Part shown: in pieces, positions 52,001 through 63,700 of the stretch
Numbering within the stretch: the stretch's first letter is position 1
How the letters are laid out: every line of letters starts with the position of its first letter
DNA from: Trochalopteron elliotii
Taxonomy: Eukaryota; Chordata; Aves; Passeriformes; Leiothrichidae
NCBI GenBank assembly: GCA_024734555.1
Contig: JANPWX010000029.1
Coordinates: 2,609,536 to 2,673,535, forward strand
DNA length: 64,000 bases
Direction of reading: 5' to 3'
Position numbers and translations under genes: made by a program
Notes under the pieces: generated by a model
The model's input: only the letters and a program-made list of their open reading frames with translations
What the model was told of the DNA's origin: nothing
Databases searched by the model: none

Positions 52001-54904
52001 AAAGGATGCCACCTGCACAAGGTTAAAAGATAGATAATGGTCATGATCAATTGTGAGCCTGTGAAGGGAGTATAGTTCCCAACAGGTGATCCATCGTGGA
52101 CTGTTCCATGATAAAGTTTAATAAAGTTATGGAAGGAATAGAAATAGTTTAAGACTACTCAGTCCTTGGGCTTTGATTTACTGCTATTTGAAAAGGAGTT
52201 TTAAATACTACATGATTTTGTTTGCTTGCACATTTGTCTTTGCTCCTGCCTCCTCATCTGCATCCTGCTGCAGCAAGCACGGGGCTGTCCCTGCCTTGGC
52301 ACAAAAACTGCTCTCTTCAGGAGGAAGAGGAGGGTGGGATTCACTCCAGGCAGAGGCATTAGAGATTGACACAGCCATTCAGAGATGGCAGACACAGTGG
52401 GGCATGTCTCCTGACAGTGACATCCAAGGGCTCCAGTCTGGCCATGAGCTTACCTACGGACAGATGTGGAGGGAGGAAAGGCTTTTTTCCAGGTCAGTAG
52501 GCAAGAACTGAAGAGTGAGTCAACATCCCCTTCCCTGGGCTGCCTTGGGATTTCATGGACCAGATTCTTTGGCAGTTGGAACATGCTAAGGAAGGCAGGG
52601 AAAATAAAGACTTTTCCTGGGACAGGCTGGGATTGCTGCCTCTGGTCTTTTGCAAGAGGCTCCTGGTAAATTCAAGCTCTTTAAGGTGTCTGGAAAATAC
52701 AGAATAAAATTCTTACAGATCTTCAGAGCTAAACATGTTAGCCTGCCATTCCAAGGGGTAAATTCAACGAGCCAGGAGATCCCTTCAGTTTGGCTACAGG
52801 GTGTGGGCAGACAGATGGAGATGGTGCTGAAGACAATCTTGCCCTTGATATACTACAGCTATGCTCATTATCCAAGAGTGGGAACAGCCTTGCCCTCACA
52901 GCTATGGGGGTGACAAAGAGGGAGTTGGCTGGTTGGGAGTTAGTTGGAGTCTGTTGACTGTGCTGTGAGGAGGAAGAGATAGGAGGCTGTGCAAGGGACA
53001 GAAAGGGTAAGACATTGTATGAGGGACAGACAGAGTTAGGTGCCTGTGCTGGGTGCAGAAAGGAGCAAGCCAGAACTGCAGAAGGAGAGAAAGAGCCAGA
53101 GCTGTGTGGAGCTGCCCTTGGGAGACTACAGAGAAAAGGTATGGAAGACTTCTAGAAAACAAGGTGTTGATGCTTGAAGCCTTCTGATGTTTTACTGAAG
53201 CACTCTGAGTGCTGTGGCCCTCTTGACATCCACGGTGGGATGTTGGTGCCCAGCTCTGCCAGGGCAGCTCTGGCTGCTTCCCTTGGGCTCCACAGCTGAG
53301 CCTGCCCCTGCAGCTCCTGGTGCCTCTGTCTGAGTGCACTGAGAAAGGGCAGACAGGAGCCAGGCAGCAGGGAGTGAGGGAAAAGCTGTGAGAAACAGCC
53401 CTGGGACAGGGAAGGAGGTGCTGGAGCAGATCCTGGTTTCACCTCAGTGCTGTGAGGAGGGGGACTGTGAGCAGCCAACCCACCACAGGTGTAATGCCAC
53501 TCTACAACATCACTAATTTCATCATCAATAAAGCAGAAATTCATACAAACCTGGTGTTGACTGTATGCAATTTTGCATTTGTCTCCTATTAATTTTTGCA
53601 ATTATTTTATAAGCAGCTCTATGCTAGCTTTCATTACTCTTATTAATTGTGTATCCATAAATGAGCTGCCAATCACATACCTGTACTGAACAGAAAAAGC
53701 CTACAGATTTCATTCAAGGCTTCTCCACATACTTAAAGTCAACCCTGTTCCTCTGTATTTACCTCAGCTGCTCTCTGTGAAACAGCTCCAAGCACAGCTG
53801 TGGTACTGCCATGAAGCATTTTTCTTCTGTACCAAAATACTACCAACATAACTACTCATAAAACAAACCACCAGCTTTGGACATTAACATAAAAGCTAAT
53901 CTTGTTATTATTTTTACAGCAACAGTTCAAAAGCTCAGTGGCTGAATAATTACACCCCAACCTGCCATCATTAAATAAGCATTAAAGGGCTATACATACT
54001 GCTCTGGGGAAAAGAGAGCTCCAGAAAAAAAGGCTAATTATACTGAAAGGTAAGACATCATTTTCAGTAATAAAACTAAATTTACTGTAATTAAAAGCCA
54101 ATTTTCAGCTTTGGTCTTTAAAGAAATATTAAGTGCTGTAATAAATACATATTTATCCTTCAGATTCACAAGATGGTCCCCCAAATGAAAAACACCATAT
54201 GTGGCATCTTACATACTAAGCAAGTCAAGAAGTAAATTCCTACAGCATGAAACACCATCACTGCTAGTGCTAGAGTAAATTTAGATTTGTAATAAGAAAC
54301 TTCATGGAAACTGAAAACAAACAAACTGATAAATAGTGATTAGTATCTTTCCAAATTTCCTATACAAATTCCTTTGAGGAGCAGCTAACAAATGCACAGT
54401 ACTGAAATGTTTCTTCACACTAAATGTTAATATAAGTTTGTGGTAGCAGATTGTAACAGGAGGTAAAAATTTCATCAGCATTCCACAAAAATTTCCCACA
54501 ATCGAATTTAAACCCCAATTTTTACCAAAATGCTCATAAATGCTTCAAATCCTGCCTAGACTCCATTTTAAGAGCACTTACTGTGTCTGAGGATGGTCAC
54601 AAAAAGCAAGAGCAGTGAGAAAAGAGCTTCCACCACCTAAGGTGACTCAGATCACTCTTTTGGAAAGGGCTCACAGCTGGATGAAGTGGTCAAGGTCCCT
54701 CGTAAGAGCAATAAAACAGCTGTACAATGGGGATGTCCCACAGGGCAGAAAGTGACCACTCACACACACACACAAAGCTCTCCTCCTCCTCCTCCCAGAC
54801 TGCTTATCCAGCTCCTTAAAAACGAGGCCCACTGGCAGCACATCTGCATGACCAGGGAGGGACTGCACAGAGAGGAACTCTCCTCAGGAGCCACTGCCCT
54901 GCAC

Positions 54905-55267
54905 CAGCAAGACCTGCATCCCCACAAAGAACTGCATTGCCAGCAAAACCTGCACCAGCAATAAAACTTGCATCCCTGGCAAAACCTGCACCACCAGCAA
55001 AACCTACATCCCCAGAAAAACCTGCACCACCAGCAAAACCTGCATCTCTGGAAAACCTGCATCCCAGCAAAACCTGCACCATCAGCAAAACCTCCACCAC
55101 CAGCAAAACCTGCACCACCAGCAAAACCTGCACCACCAGCAAAACCTGCATCTCTGGAAAACCTCCACCACCAGCAAAACCTGCATCCCAGCAAAACCTG
55201 CACCACCAGCAAAACCTCCACCACCAGCAAAACCTCCACCACCAGCAAAACCTGCACCACCAGCAAA
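54905..55267. repeat. 18-bp minisatellite, about 20 copies
   Basis: The unit is CAGCAAAACCTGCACCAC with variants TCCACC, TGCATC and CTGGAAAACC. The unit is a multiple of three without stop codons in several frames, which produces overlapping 92-229 codon frames on both strands (Ser-Lys-Thr-Cys-Thr-Thr, Gln-Gln-Asn-Leu-His-His and, on the minus strand, Gly-Phe-Ala-Gly-Gly-Ala). None has homology to known coding repeats that I recognise. On the SLIT3 sense strand each unit contains GCAGGTTTTGCTGG. Confidence 0.95.
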
Positions 55268-56934
55268 CACTCCCTGCCTGTTTAGCTCCAGGAGCACCAC
55301 TCCCCTGTGCTGGCAGTGTCCCCTGCCCCACTGCTGCCCGTGCACACACACCACTGCAGGGTGTTTTAACCAGGAGCAGATGGGGGAGTTCCCATCCCCA
55401 CACACTTTTCCTCTGGCATCTCCTGAATGCTCTCATTGAGATGCTCAGCCTGAGCAGTGCTAGTTTATTAGCTGCTCACTGTTGGTTGTCTCCTCAGCAA
55501 CATGCTCTGAAGTTATCAGGAAATGGAGCAAGACAATCTCCTGAGTTCCGTGGTCTGGCTACAGTAACAGCTATGTTTGAAGACTGTTTGACTTCACCCA
55601 AACAAATAAATCTGCTTCCTTATTAGGGCTTCCAGTCTGCATGAAGCAGCAGGAAGCTAACATGTTTTCCTCCTTATTATACCTCAGCTGCAGTCTCACC
55701 ACATGAATCAGAAAATCCAGATCTTCAATTGAGATCTGGGTCAATCCAGTGTTTTCTCAAAATCAGTATCAGTTTACTTAGCTAGAAAACACTTGGCTAT
55801 GGTAATAATTTCTCTCTTGAGTCAATATCAGAGTGAAATTTAAGTTATTTAGTCCAAATTATGCATCTTGATTTTCTTTACATTATTTGAGACTCTCAGA
55901 ATGGGAACTAAGTATCAATACTCAAAGAAAATTATTTCTAATATAAAAAGATAACATTGTATGTATGTATGTATTCCACCTTTCTTCTCCTACAATGCAT
56001 GTTTCATTATTAAAGAAAAATATCTTAGGAAAGTACTAAAAATCACATATTTTAGACTTAAAAATTTTATCAGCTCTTAGAAATATCAGTCTCTGGTCTA
56101 GCCTAAGAAATCTTACCCAATCTTCATACTCCAGTAAACACTGTCCACCATCAAGCTACTGGCCAAAACTAGAACAGATCTGGTCAGCAGTGAAGTATGC
56201 TACAGATCACTGTATGAGGCACAATCCTCCTGTTTATATGCACAGATATTCTCACAGATATACGTAGGAAACCAGAACAATTCATCACTGCAAAAAGAAA
56301 TTCCAAATGGGTCAGTGGCTTCTGCACAGAGAGCCCTGAAAAAACCAAGGTGCTGCTGATGGCATAACTTCATGAACCCACTGCTTTGTTTGCAAAACTT
56401 TACAGCTGTTGCAGGTGACAAAACACATAATAACTTGACATAACTGATCAATATGTAAACTAATTTCAACTTCAATAAGTAAGGAGCAGGGAGAAGAAAA
56501 ATCAAAGAGCCATAATATAACTTATACGAGAGGAAAATGAAATAAAATTACTATCATAAAGAGGTCAGAGGAGGACAAGAGACAGACAAATAGGCAGAGA
56601 GACAGAGAGAAGGAGAAGCCAGTCCAACAGTGAAACATCTGAGCATAGGAAGGAAGCTGGATTTGATCCAGGCAAAGATGGGAAGGCTGTAAGAGGTACT
56701 AAGCATAAGCCAACCCCCCCAGATGCTTTACTGCTGCCTAAGGAAATATAAAAATAAACATCTCCCAAAGACCAGAATACAGGTAGTATTTCAACTGACA
56801 GTGTCTTTGCTTAGTGCACTGTTTTCTTGTCACAGCAGCATGGCAGTGAATGGCAAAGCTATGGCGGAAAGAGGAGAAATACATCCTGCTACCTACCTGA
56901 AAGAGGTCATGCTACCTGTGTGAAACACAGCTGT

Positions 56935-57520
56935 TATCCATGTAAAATACACCTCTTATCCATGTAAAATACACCCCACTATCCATGTAAAATACACCTC
57001 TTATCCATGTGAAATACACACCCTATCCATGTGAAATACACACCCTATCCATGTGAAATACACACCCTATCCATGTGAAATACACCCTGCTATCCACGTG
57101 AAATACACCCTGCTATCCATGTGAAATACACCCTGCTATCCATGTGAAATACACCCTGCTATCCACGTGAAATACACCCTGCTATCCACGTGAAATACAC
57201 CCTGCTATCCACGTGAAATACACCCTCTATCCATGTGAAATACACCCTGGTATCCATGTGAAATACACCCTGGTATCCATGTGAAATACACCCTGGTATC
57301 CATGTGAAATACACCCTCTATCCACATGAAATACACTCTCTATCCATGGGAAATACACCCCCTATCCATGTGAAATACACCCTCTATCCACGTGAAATAC
57401 ACCCTCTATCCACGTGAAATACACCCTCTATCCATGTGAAATACAGCCCCTAGCCATGTGAAATACACCCTGGTATCCATGTGAAATACACCCTGGTATC
57501 CATGTGAAATACACCCTGTA
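56935..57520. repeat. 21-23-bp minisatellite, about 26 copies, with E-box units
   Basis: The unit is TATCCAYGTGAAATACACCC plus a 1-3 base tail (TGC, TC, TGG, or CC). Six units contain CACGTG, most others CATGTG, one CACATG and three CATGTA. There are no spacers between units. The first three units share GTAAAATACACC and differ from the body, as expected for array-edge copies. The last unit decays at 57520 (TATCTTTGTG). Confidence 0.96.
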
Positions 57521-60500
57521 TCTTTGTGCAGCACATCAACAAGGGGCTCATCCTCTGGTGCCACAGAATTTCCCCTTCTTCACATCCCACCTCGTAGGAG
57601 ACTTTCTCTCCAAAGGCATCCCAGAACTCCACAACCAACTGTGCAGGAGGAAGAGTCTGTTTGGAGATTTCTCTGGGAACAGATGGCCTTGAAGGCAGAG
57701 GCCCAGGAAGGCTGCTCTGTCAGAGGTGGCTCTGGAGGAGAGATTCTCCTGCAAGGAGGGGACAGCTTGCTGAAGGAGCCAGCCAGAAGGCCCTGGTGGG
57801 TGACTGGAGTGCCAGCAGCACTTGGCACTCCCCTCTGATGGTGAGGAGCCATCTAGTCCCAGTCCCAGTCTGTCCCTGACCTTTCCCCTCCTCAGTAACA
57901 CAAATCCAACCAGACATATTTCCAAACCCATCTCCAGGCAACTGTGCACTGTTGAATCTTGCACCTTCACTCCAGCTCTGAGCCAAATGCTCGAACAAGA
58001 GAAACCTGGAACAGCTTCTCCACTGGTCACAGGTGACCTACAAGGAGCATTTGAATCAGCTTTTTTACAATTTGTAAATTTTTTAACAGTTTTGAAAGAC
58101 TGACACCCAGGTTACACAGGTATGACTCAGTTTACCTTGATATAGCTGCACATAACTGACTTCAGCACCATTATTCTGGATAATTCTGGAGAGACTTTGC
58201 ACCTAATGCAAACACCATGATGCAGGACACATCCACAGGGAATCCAGCAATTTGGGTTCTATTTATGGCACTTCTCTATCACTATTTCAGTTCTTTTCCC
58301 ACGTGGCATGTAGCATTCAAAATCTGTTTCCAAAGAAACTTTTCTCATAAAACCATAAAACATCACCATTTTTGCATAGGGTTCACAGAATAAAGAGGAA
58401 TCAGTTCTTCAGTGTTGTGTTCCTTCTTTCCCCTAATTATGATTCTACTCTTTCTCCTCTGAAGCATCCAGCAGCAGCAGTTTTGAACTGGAATGCTCTG
58501 ATGAAGCCCATTTCACAGTGAAGGAAAAGCTGAGGCTTTTTTTTGCTGCTGTGATATTCCCACTGCCATAAAAACACAAGTGCTTGAGATTCTCAACCTG
58601 TACTTCAACAGAGCAGTTCACCACTTTGTATTTCAGCTCTTCCTACCTGGGATGCAAAGGTGGCTCTCCCTGCCAGCTCAAGGCTGGTTACAGTAACTCA
58701 CATAACCTTAACTTCTGTAGAATTCCTTTGCAGAGGGACAAGCTCAGTTTGCTCTTCACTGCCTGTCCTAGTCTGACTTCATAGTCACACATTAACAAAT
58801 TATGCTGTAAAATCAGGCATAAGAACTGTAATGGGGAGAGGGGAAGATTTATATCCTCTTTAAACTAGCTGTCCATGTAGGTTTTTATCAAACCAGCATG
58901 TACTAAGCTGAGTTCTCAGCTAAATCCACCACTAAAATGAGCTCTCCAAATGAATTTCTTTTTCAGAACATTTCATTTCCCAAATGAGAGTTACAGAGAT
59001 ACAGTTGATGGACTGTCTCACTGAAAATTTCTTTCCTTGAATTTTCATGATTTTGTGTTTTTTTACAAAAGCAGGCAAATCTTGAGAGAATGCCTGTATC
59101 CTCTTGGTCCAACAGGGAACTGTTAAAAACCTTGTCACTTTTGGAAGTCACAGTCTGCACAGACAACCCCATTTAAATGAGTTCTGTTCACATTACATTT
59201 CTCATTCAGCAATTATTATCTCTTCTCCTGACTTAAACAACTCATTTTCCTCCACTTCACTGTATCATAAATCCAAATAGATGAACTCATGCTCCATCTG
59301 AAACTTCATTTCATGAGAGGGAAAAAAAAAAAAGCTGTGGTTGCCTCTTTGGTAAAATTAGCTTCTGCTAATAGCTTCATTCATTTATCCATTTGTTTTA
59401 TCCTTCCTCTCCCAAGACTGTTACATTTCTAAACTTTTTCTTTAGTTAAACTTTTAATGCAACTTATGAGATATTCTGCCAATCATCTCCACTACTGTGT
59501 AGAAGCTGCTCAGTATTCTGAAATACCATGTCTCAATGAGCACTATGCACAATTTCATTTTCCAGGTGCCAAACACCTCTGCACACCTTTGGGCTGGGCA
59601 TTAATTAACCATGGTTGAGTGGGGTCAAACCTTTCTTCTTTCTCTAAATGCAACCGTTTCTCTTACTTTGTCACATGTAAATGGAATGACAGAAAAAAGG
59701 CATTCCTAAAACATCTCTGGCACGAGCAGTTCTACTGTATTTTCATCAGCCAATTCATGTACCCATGGGATAAAGCTCTGGGGCTCACAGGCTGTGAGAG
59801 ATAAGGAACAAAACAGCACAAGACTCACAGTCTATCAAGGTTCAGACTCACATCATCTCCATAACAAGCCTCCTGTGTCACCACTGGGGCTGCAAAACTA
59901 CCTCCAAACTTACATCTGGTATCTTTTTTTTCCACACCATACACACTGCCATGCTGCTCCTCCACCACATCCTTCCTTTCAACCCAACTCAGAGACCTCT
60001 TCTTCCACTTTTTGTCTTTTTCTCTTTTGTTCTTTTTCTCCTCCTTTTAGGAAAATGTATTTCTATCCTACAAGAGCCAAGTGCAGTTCCAGAGACTTGA
60101 TGAATAGGCCCAACATACAGACACATGATTTGTGAGTATCATCAGCCCCATTTATCAGCATGGAAACTTGTACAACAGCAAAGTGCACTGGCTCCCTAAG
60201 AATCCCTGTTTCAGTCCCTGGGATAAAATCTGCTCCTCGTGTTCTAAAGTCCAATCATTTGTCAACAGACTCAGATTTGCATTTTCTATCTCCTTTCTTT
60301 TGTATTCCAGTCAGCTGCGGAGCTCTTCCCTTGAGAAATACCAAATTATCCACACTTAATTGATTTCTTATGTTGATATCATTGGCAGTGTTAAAGCAGA
60401 AGAAGTAATTTGAGAACCTAAACGTTAACTGGAATCCAATAATTCTCACAAAGCTGAAAAAACCAACAATTTCATCTCCTCCCCTACAGTTTAGCGACGA

Positions 60501-60634
60501 CAAAAACAAACAGGATTGCCATTGTCTGCATTCAAACGTGACACGGCCATTTTCCAGGCTGAAAAAAAATCATGGCAACAGTGATATGAGCTAGATAAAG
60601 GAAGAGACAAAGGCAAGATAATTGGCAGCATTAC

Positions 60635-60798
60635 CAGAGCAGACAAAGTCCTTTTTCTGCACCTCAGCCACGAGGAAGCCGCGCAGGCCGACGGGCGCCA
60701 GGCAGAAGGTGAACTGGCCGATGGTGCGGCGCTGGCGCAGCCAGTCTGACAGCCAGGCCAGGTGGCAGTCACAGTGCAGGAAGTTGGAGTGCAGCCGC
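60635..60798 (-). CDS. SLIT3: SLIT3 exon: LRRCT cap of D1
   Basis: A 164-bp exon encodes the C-terminal cysteine cap of the first leucine-rich domain. The first base (G, 60798) completes a Leu codon. [54 protein letters not shown] follow, then one base of the next codon. The four cap cysteines are in place. RQRRTIGQF matches SLIT3 (SLIT2 has RQRPRVGLY). The acceptor is TGTGTCCTGCAG and the donor TCTG|GTAATG; phase 2 in, phase 1 out, and the same length as the D2 LRRCT exon, as expected for duplicated domains. The exon carries about eleven CpGs in 130 bp, far above its flanks. It is separated by 14.9 kb from the next exon. Confidence 0.97.
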
Positions 60799-63700
60799 CT
60801 GCAGGACACACAGCAAACAAACCCAATGTTACTGGGGGCTAAACAAAAAGCAAAAACCCAAAAGACAAAACCAAACACACAAAGAGAGCCATTAACTGCC
60901 AGCCTGCCCCGCTCGCTGCTGCCATTTCAGCGGGACCACTGTAGGTTCTTGCTTACAGATGAGTCATTGACTGTCCTCGTTGCCACGGGATGTTATACAA
61001 AGGTCAGATGTAAATCTGTGCTATTATCTGTAATGTTTTCAAAAAATTAAGTTCAATAATGATCCAGCTACAGCTGGCCATTCTAGACACAAAAATATGC
61101 AGAATTTCAGATTGCGCCACGTAATCACTTTGTCTGTGATTTCATGTCAGAAAGAACTGCATGGATGTGATATCTCTGAGTGAATGGTTTGTTAAGCATG
61201 AGGACCAGGCTGAAGAACAGGATGATGAGTGATTGTTCCCTCTTCTCCATCCTTTGGGGAGAGGTGGAGAGAGAGAACCTCTCCACATTAGCTTAGCTGG
61301 TTGGAGCATGGTGTTAGTAACACCAAGGTTGTGGGTCTGATCCCTGTTACGGGCTATTCACTGAAGACTTGGACTTGATGACTCTTATGAATCCCTTCCA
61401 ACTCAGAATATTCTGGGAAAAGACAGGCAAAATAAAACTTCAGAGGCTACTGATACCATTTCTGTTCCTGTGTTGCTCTTTTTCCTGAAGTAATTTAACA
61501 CAAGTATACGGGATCTAGACAGGAATTTTCAGCTCATGAAAGATCCACTCATGAGCAGCTCCCTGCCCAGCCTGCTCCATGTCTGGCACCAGGGACCTGC
61601 AAAACCATTATCACATCTGCAAAATGATGATGGATTCAGAGAACAAATCTGGTCATTTAAATTGCTACCAAACTTTAGGTCAAAACAAAAGTCCAGGACA
61701 TTAATTCATTCCTGTAATGACTCATGCATTTGCAGTGTTGCACCAAATGAAATGATGAACCAGATTAAAAATCCTGTCAGAAATGGTTAGGCAAAGTATT
61801 ATTCACTAATATTATAGGCACACAATTGCTGTGCACCAGATTTAGCCTTGTCCATCCTCCAAAGAAATGAAATGTCTGTCTGTGAGCTGTCCTTACAGCA
61901 CAGCAGCAGCTCAGCTCAGCAGTGGCGCCCGGGCTGACAGTCCCCAGATTTGTCTGTCTGGGGTGGACAGCCACAATAAAGAAAAAAATACCCCCACAAA
62001 TCTGGAACTGAGAGTTTATCCTGTAGCGATGGAAAGCACTAATCTCCTGGGAGTACTGTAAAATGTAATTGTTCCACAAGGAAGACTGGAAGACCTTGAG
62101 CTTAGGGACTGCGAAGCTCTCTAATTGAAGCTGCAGTCAGTTAGATTTCTAATAAAAAGCTTGGCTCTTATAAACCATTAATCTGCCTTTTTGATGAAGA
62201 TCAAATAAATACATAAATATAATCTAGCCAGAAATCATCCTATGTAAGAATTTGCTGCAACCTAAGAGAGTCAGTGTTTCATTTAAGCCCTCAGAGTCTC
62301 ATCCTTCCCACCACAGCAGTCAACAATGGATCACCTTCCTTCTGGAACTGAGCTCATCCCATGCCATTCCCTGCACCCCCCGGGTGCAGGCATGAGTGAG
62401 AAAAGCACAATTTCACTTAAAGGGTCAGGGTTAGGCAGTTTTTCAGTTCTGTGAAATTGGAGGGTTTTTTTTTCCCCTCACTAAATTGATTTATCTGGGT
62501 TTTGGGGGCTCCTGTTTCACCAGTGCAAACCACCAGCTCTCTGCCTCAGCAGAGCCCTCCTTGTCTCATCTCAAGTTTTTTGTCACAGCTACTCCATGGT
62601 TTGCTTTGGAGAGATCATTAAGAGACCCTATCTTAACAAAGCAGCCTATCAGAATATATTTTTGATAATTATATTAATAAATACAGCCTCAAGAAGACTT
62701 TTCACAGTACTTCAAAACCATTATAAACCAATTCCCTGGGAACACAAAAACCACTGAAGTGCTTTCACACATTTTCAGTTTACCCCTAAATAAAAAAATT
62801 AAAAGAAATAATGTAATGACTTGTCTCAGCAGTAATTCACAGATGCAGAGACAACAGGACACTTACCATTAAGCAAATAGGTAAAGGGAACATGCTTTAT
62901 CATAAATAAAGCTGTTTCAAGCAAAGGAAAGCAGATCAATAAAAACTAATTCCTGTCACTTCCAATCAAGACTAAAAATCAATGAAACTTAAGAACAGAA
63001 AAGACAGTTAACTAAAAAAATTTTAGCACAGAACAGCTGATTTTACTAAAGAATTCTTCAATGCTTCAAATGCTTCAAAACTTCCTGGCATTTTACCCTT
63101 TTTTTTCTTTCCCCTGAGTGCTCATGTTGAAGGTTAATATACTTTTGATATTTTCTTCTCCATTCTACAGTAGGCAGATTGTTTTGAGAGCCATGAAGAA
63201 AAGCTGTTTATTCACAAAACCATCATCAGCATGAGGAGCTGCAGCAGGAGCATCCCCAAATGTCCTGCTAATGGATCTCACCAGAGTGTAAAAGAGACAC
63301 AAAGGAAACCCTGTCCACACTGCACTGGGCCTCAGCTGACTGGAATAAGGCCTCATCCCTGCTTAAGGAACATTCAGACCAGGGATTTCCTACAAAAAAC
63401 TTGCAGAAAAAAGCCCATCAAAGTGTGAGGCTATTTGAGAAGATGGACACACTGATGACCATTTTTCAAGGAAACAGTAGACTCACCGAACTGTGAGGAA
63501 CATCATTAATGATCCATTTCCAACAAGAAGCTCTAGAGAATATTTACATCTTCCCCCAAACAGTATCTTTATACAAATTCCTGTGTTGACCTGCTAGAGG
63601 TACTGTGCATTATTTGGCAGTCTTTGCAGACTGAAACCTGTCATCTGATATTGATGAAACTGACTTTACAGAAAATCAGATGAATGAATACAAATGCAAG

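Larger units (their letters stand above)
45785..60634 (-). other. SLIT3: SLIT3 intron between D1 LRRCT and D2 LRRNT
   Basis: This 14,850-bp intron is the largest complete one in the window, with donor GTAATG and acceptor TTGTGTCTCAG. It holds a CR1 fragment (48970-49083), an 18-bp minisatellite (54905-55267), a 21-23-bp minisatellite (56935-57520), a (TATG)n run near 55961 and GC-richer segments at 52900-53480 and 57540-58030, where I recognise no family or gene. The stretch 50190-50530 is AT-rich with several homeodomain-type TAAT/ATTA cores and no repeat signature. Confidence 0.9.

Noticed and set aside
52900..53480. Possible gene in the GC-richer stretch with 145-149 codon minus-strand frames
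   Set aside because: Low-complexity, purine-skewed sequence without recognisable domain, and frames overlap in different phases.
54686..55626. Open frames up to 229 codons across the 18-bp array
   Set aside because: The unit is 18 bp and stop-free, so several frames stay open. No start context, splice or homology evidence supports a gene.
56935..57520. CRISPR-like regular repeats
   Set aside because: Units are directly adjacent with no spacers, diverge gradually, and the window is a vertebrate intron. It is a minisatellite.
60480..60558. Possible cryptic exon after GATTTTTTTTCAG downstream of the D1 LRRCT exon
   Set aside because: A good acceptor-like site is present, but no convincing donor or SLIT-like peptide follows, and SLIT3 is not known to carry an exon here.
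3561..60798. Assignment to SLIT2 or SLIT1
   Set aside because: Diagnostic residues ([40 protein letters not shown]) agree with SLIT3 and differ from SLIT2 at the same sites.
60622..61050. 142-codon plus-strand open frame
   Set aside because: It is antisense to the D1 LRRCT exon and continues into intron. A shadow of coding sequence.
61288..61356. A tRNA-Ile gene
   Set aside because: Box B is altered, the anticodon stem-loop is changed and a CR1 tail is attached, so it is a SINE head rather than a functional tRNA.
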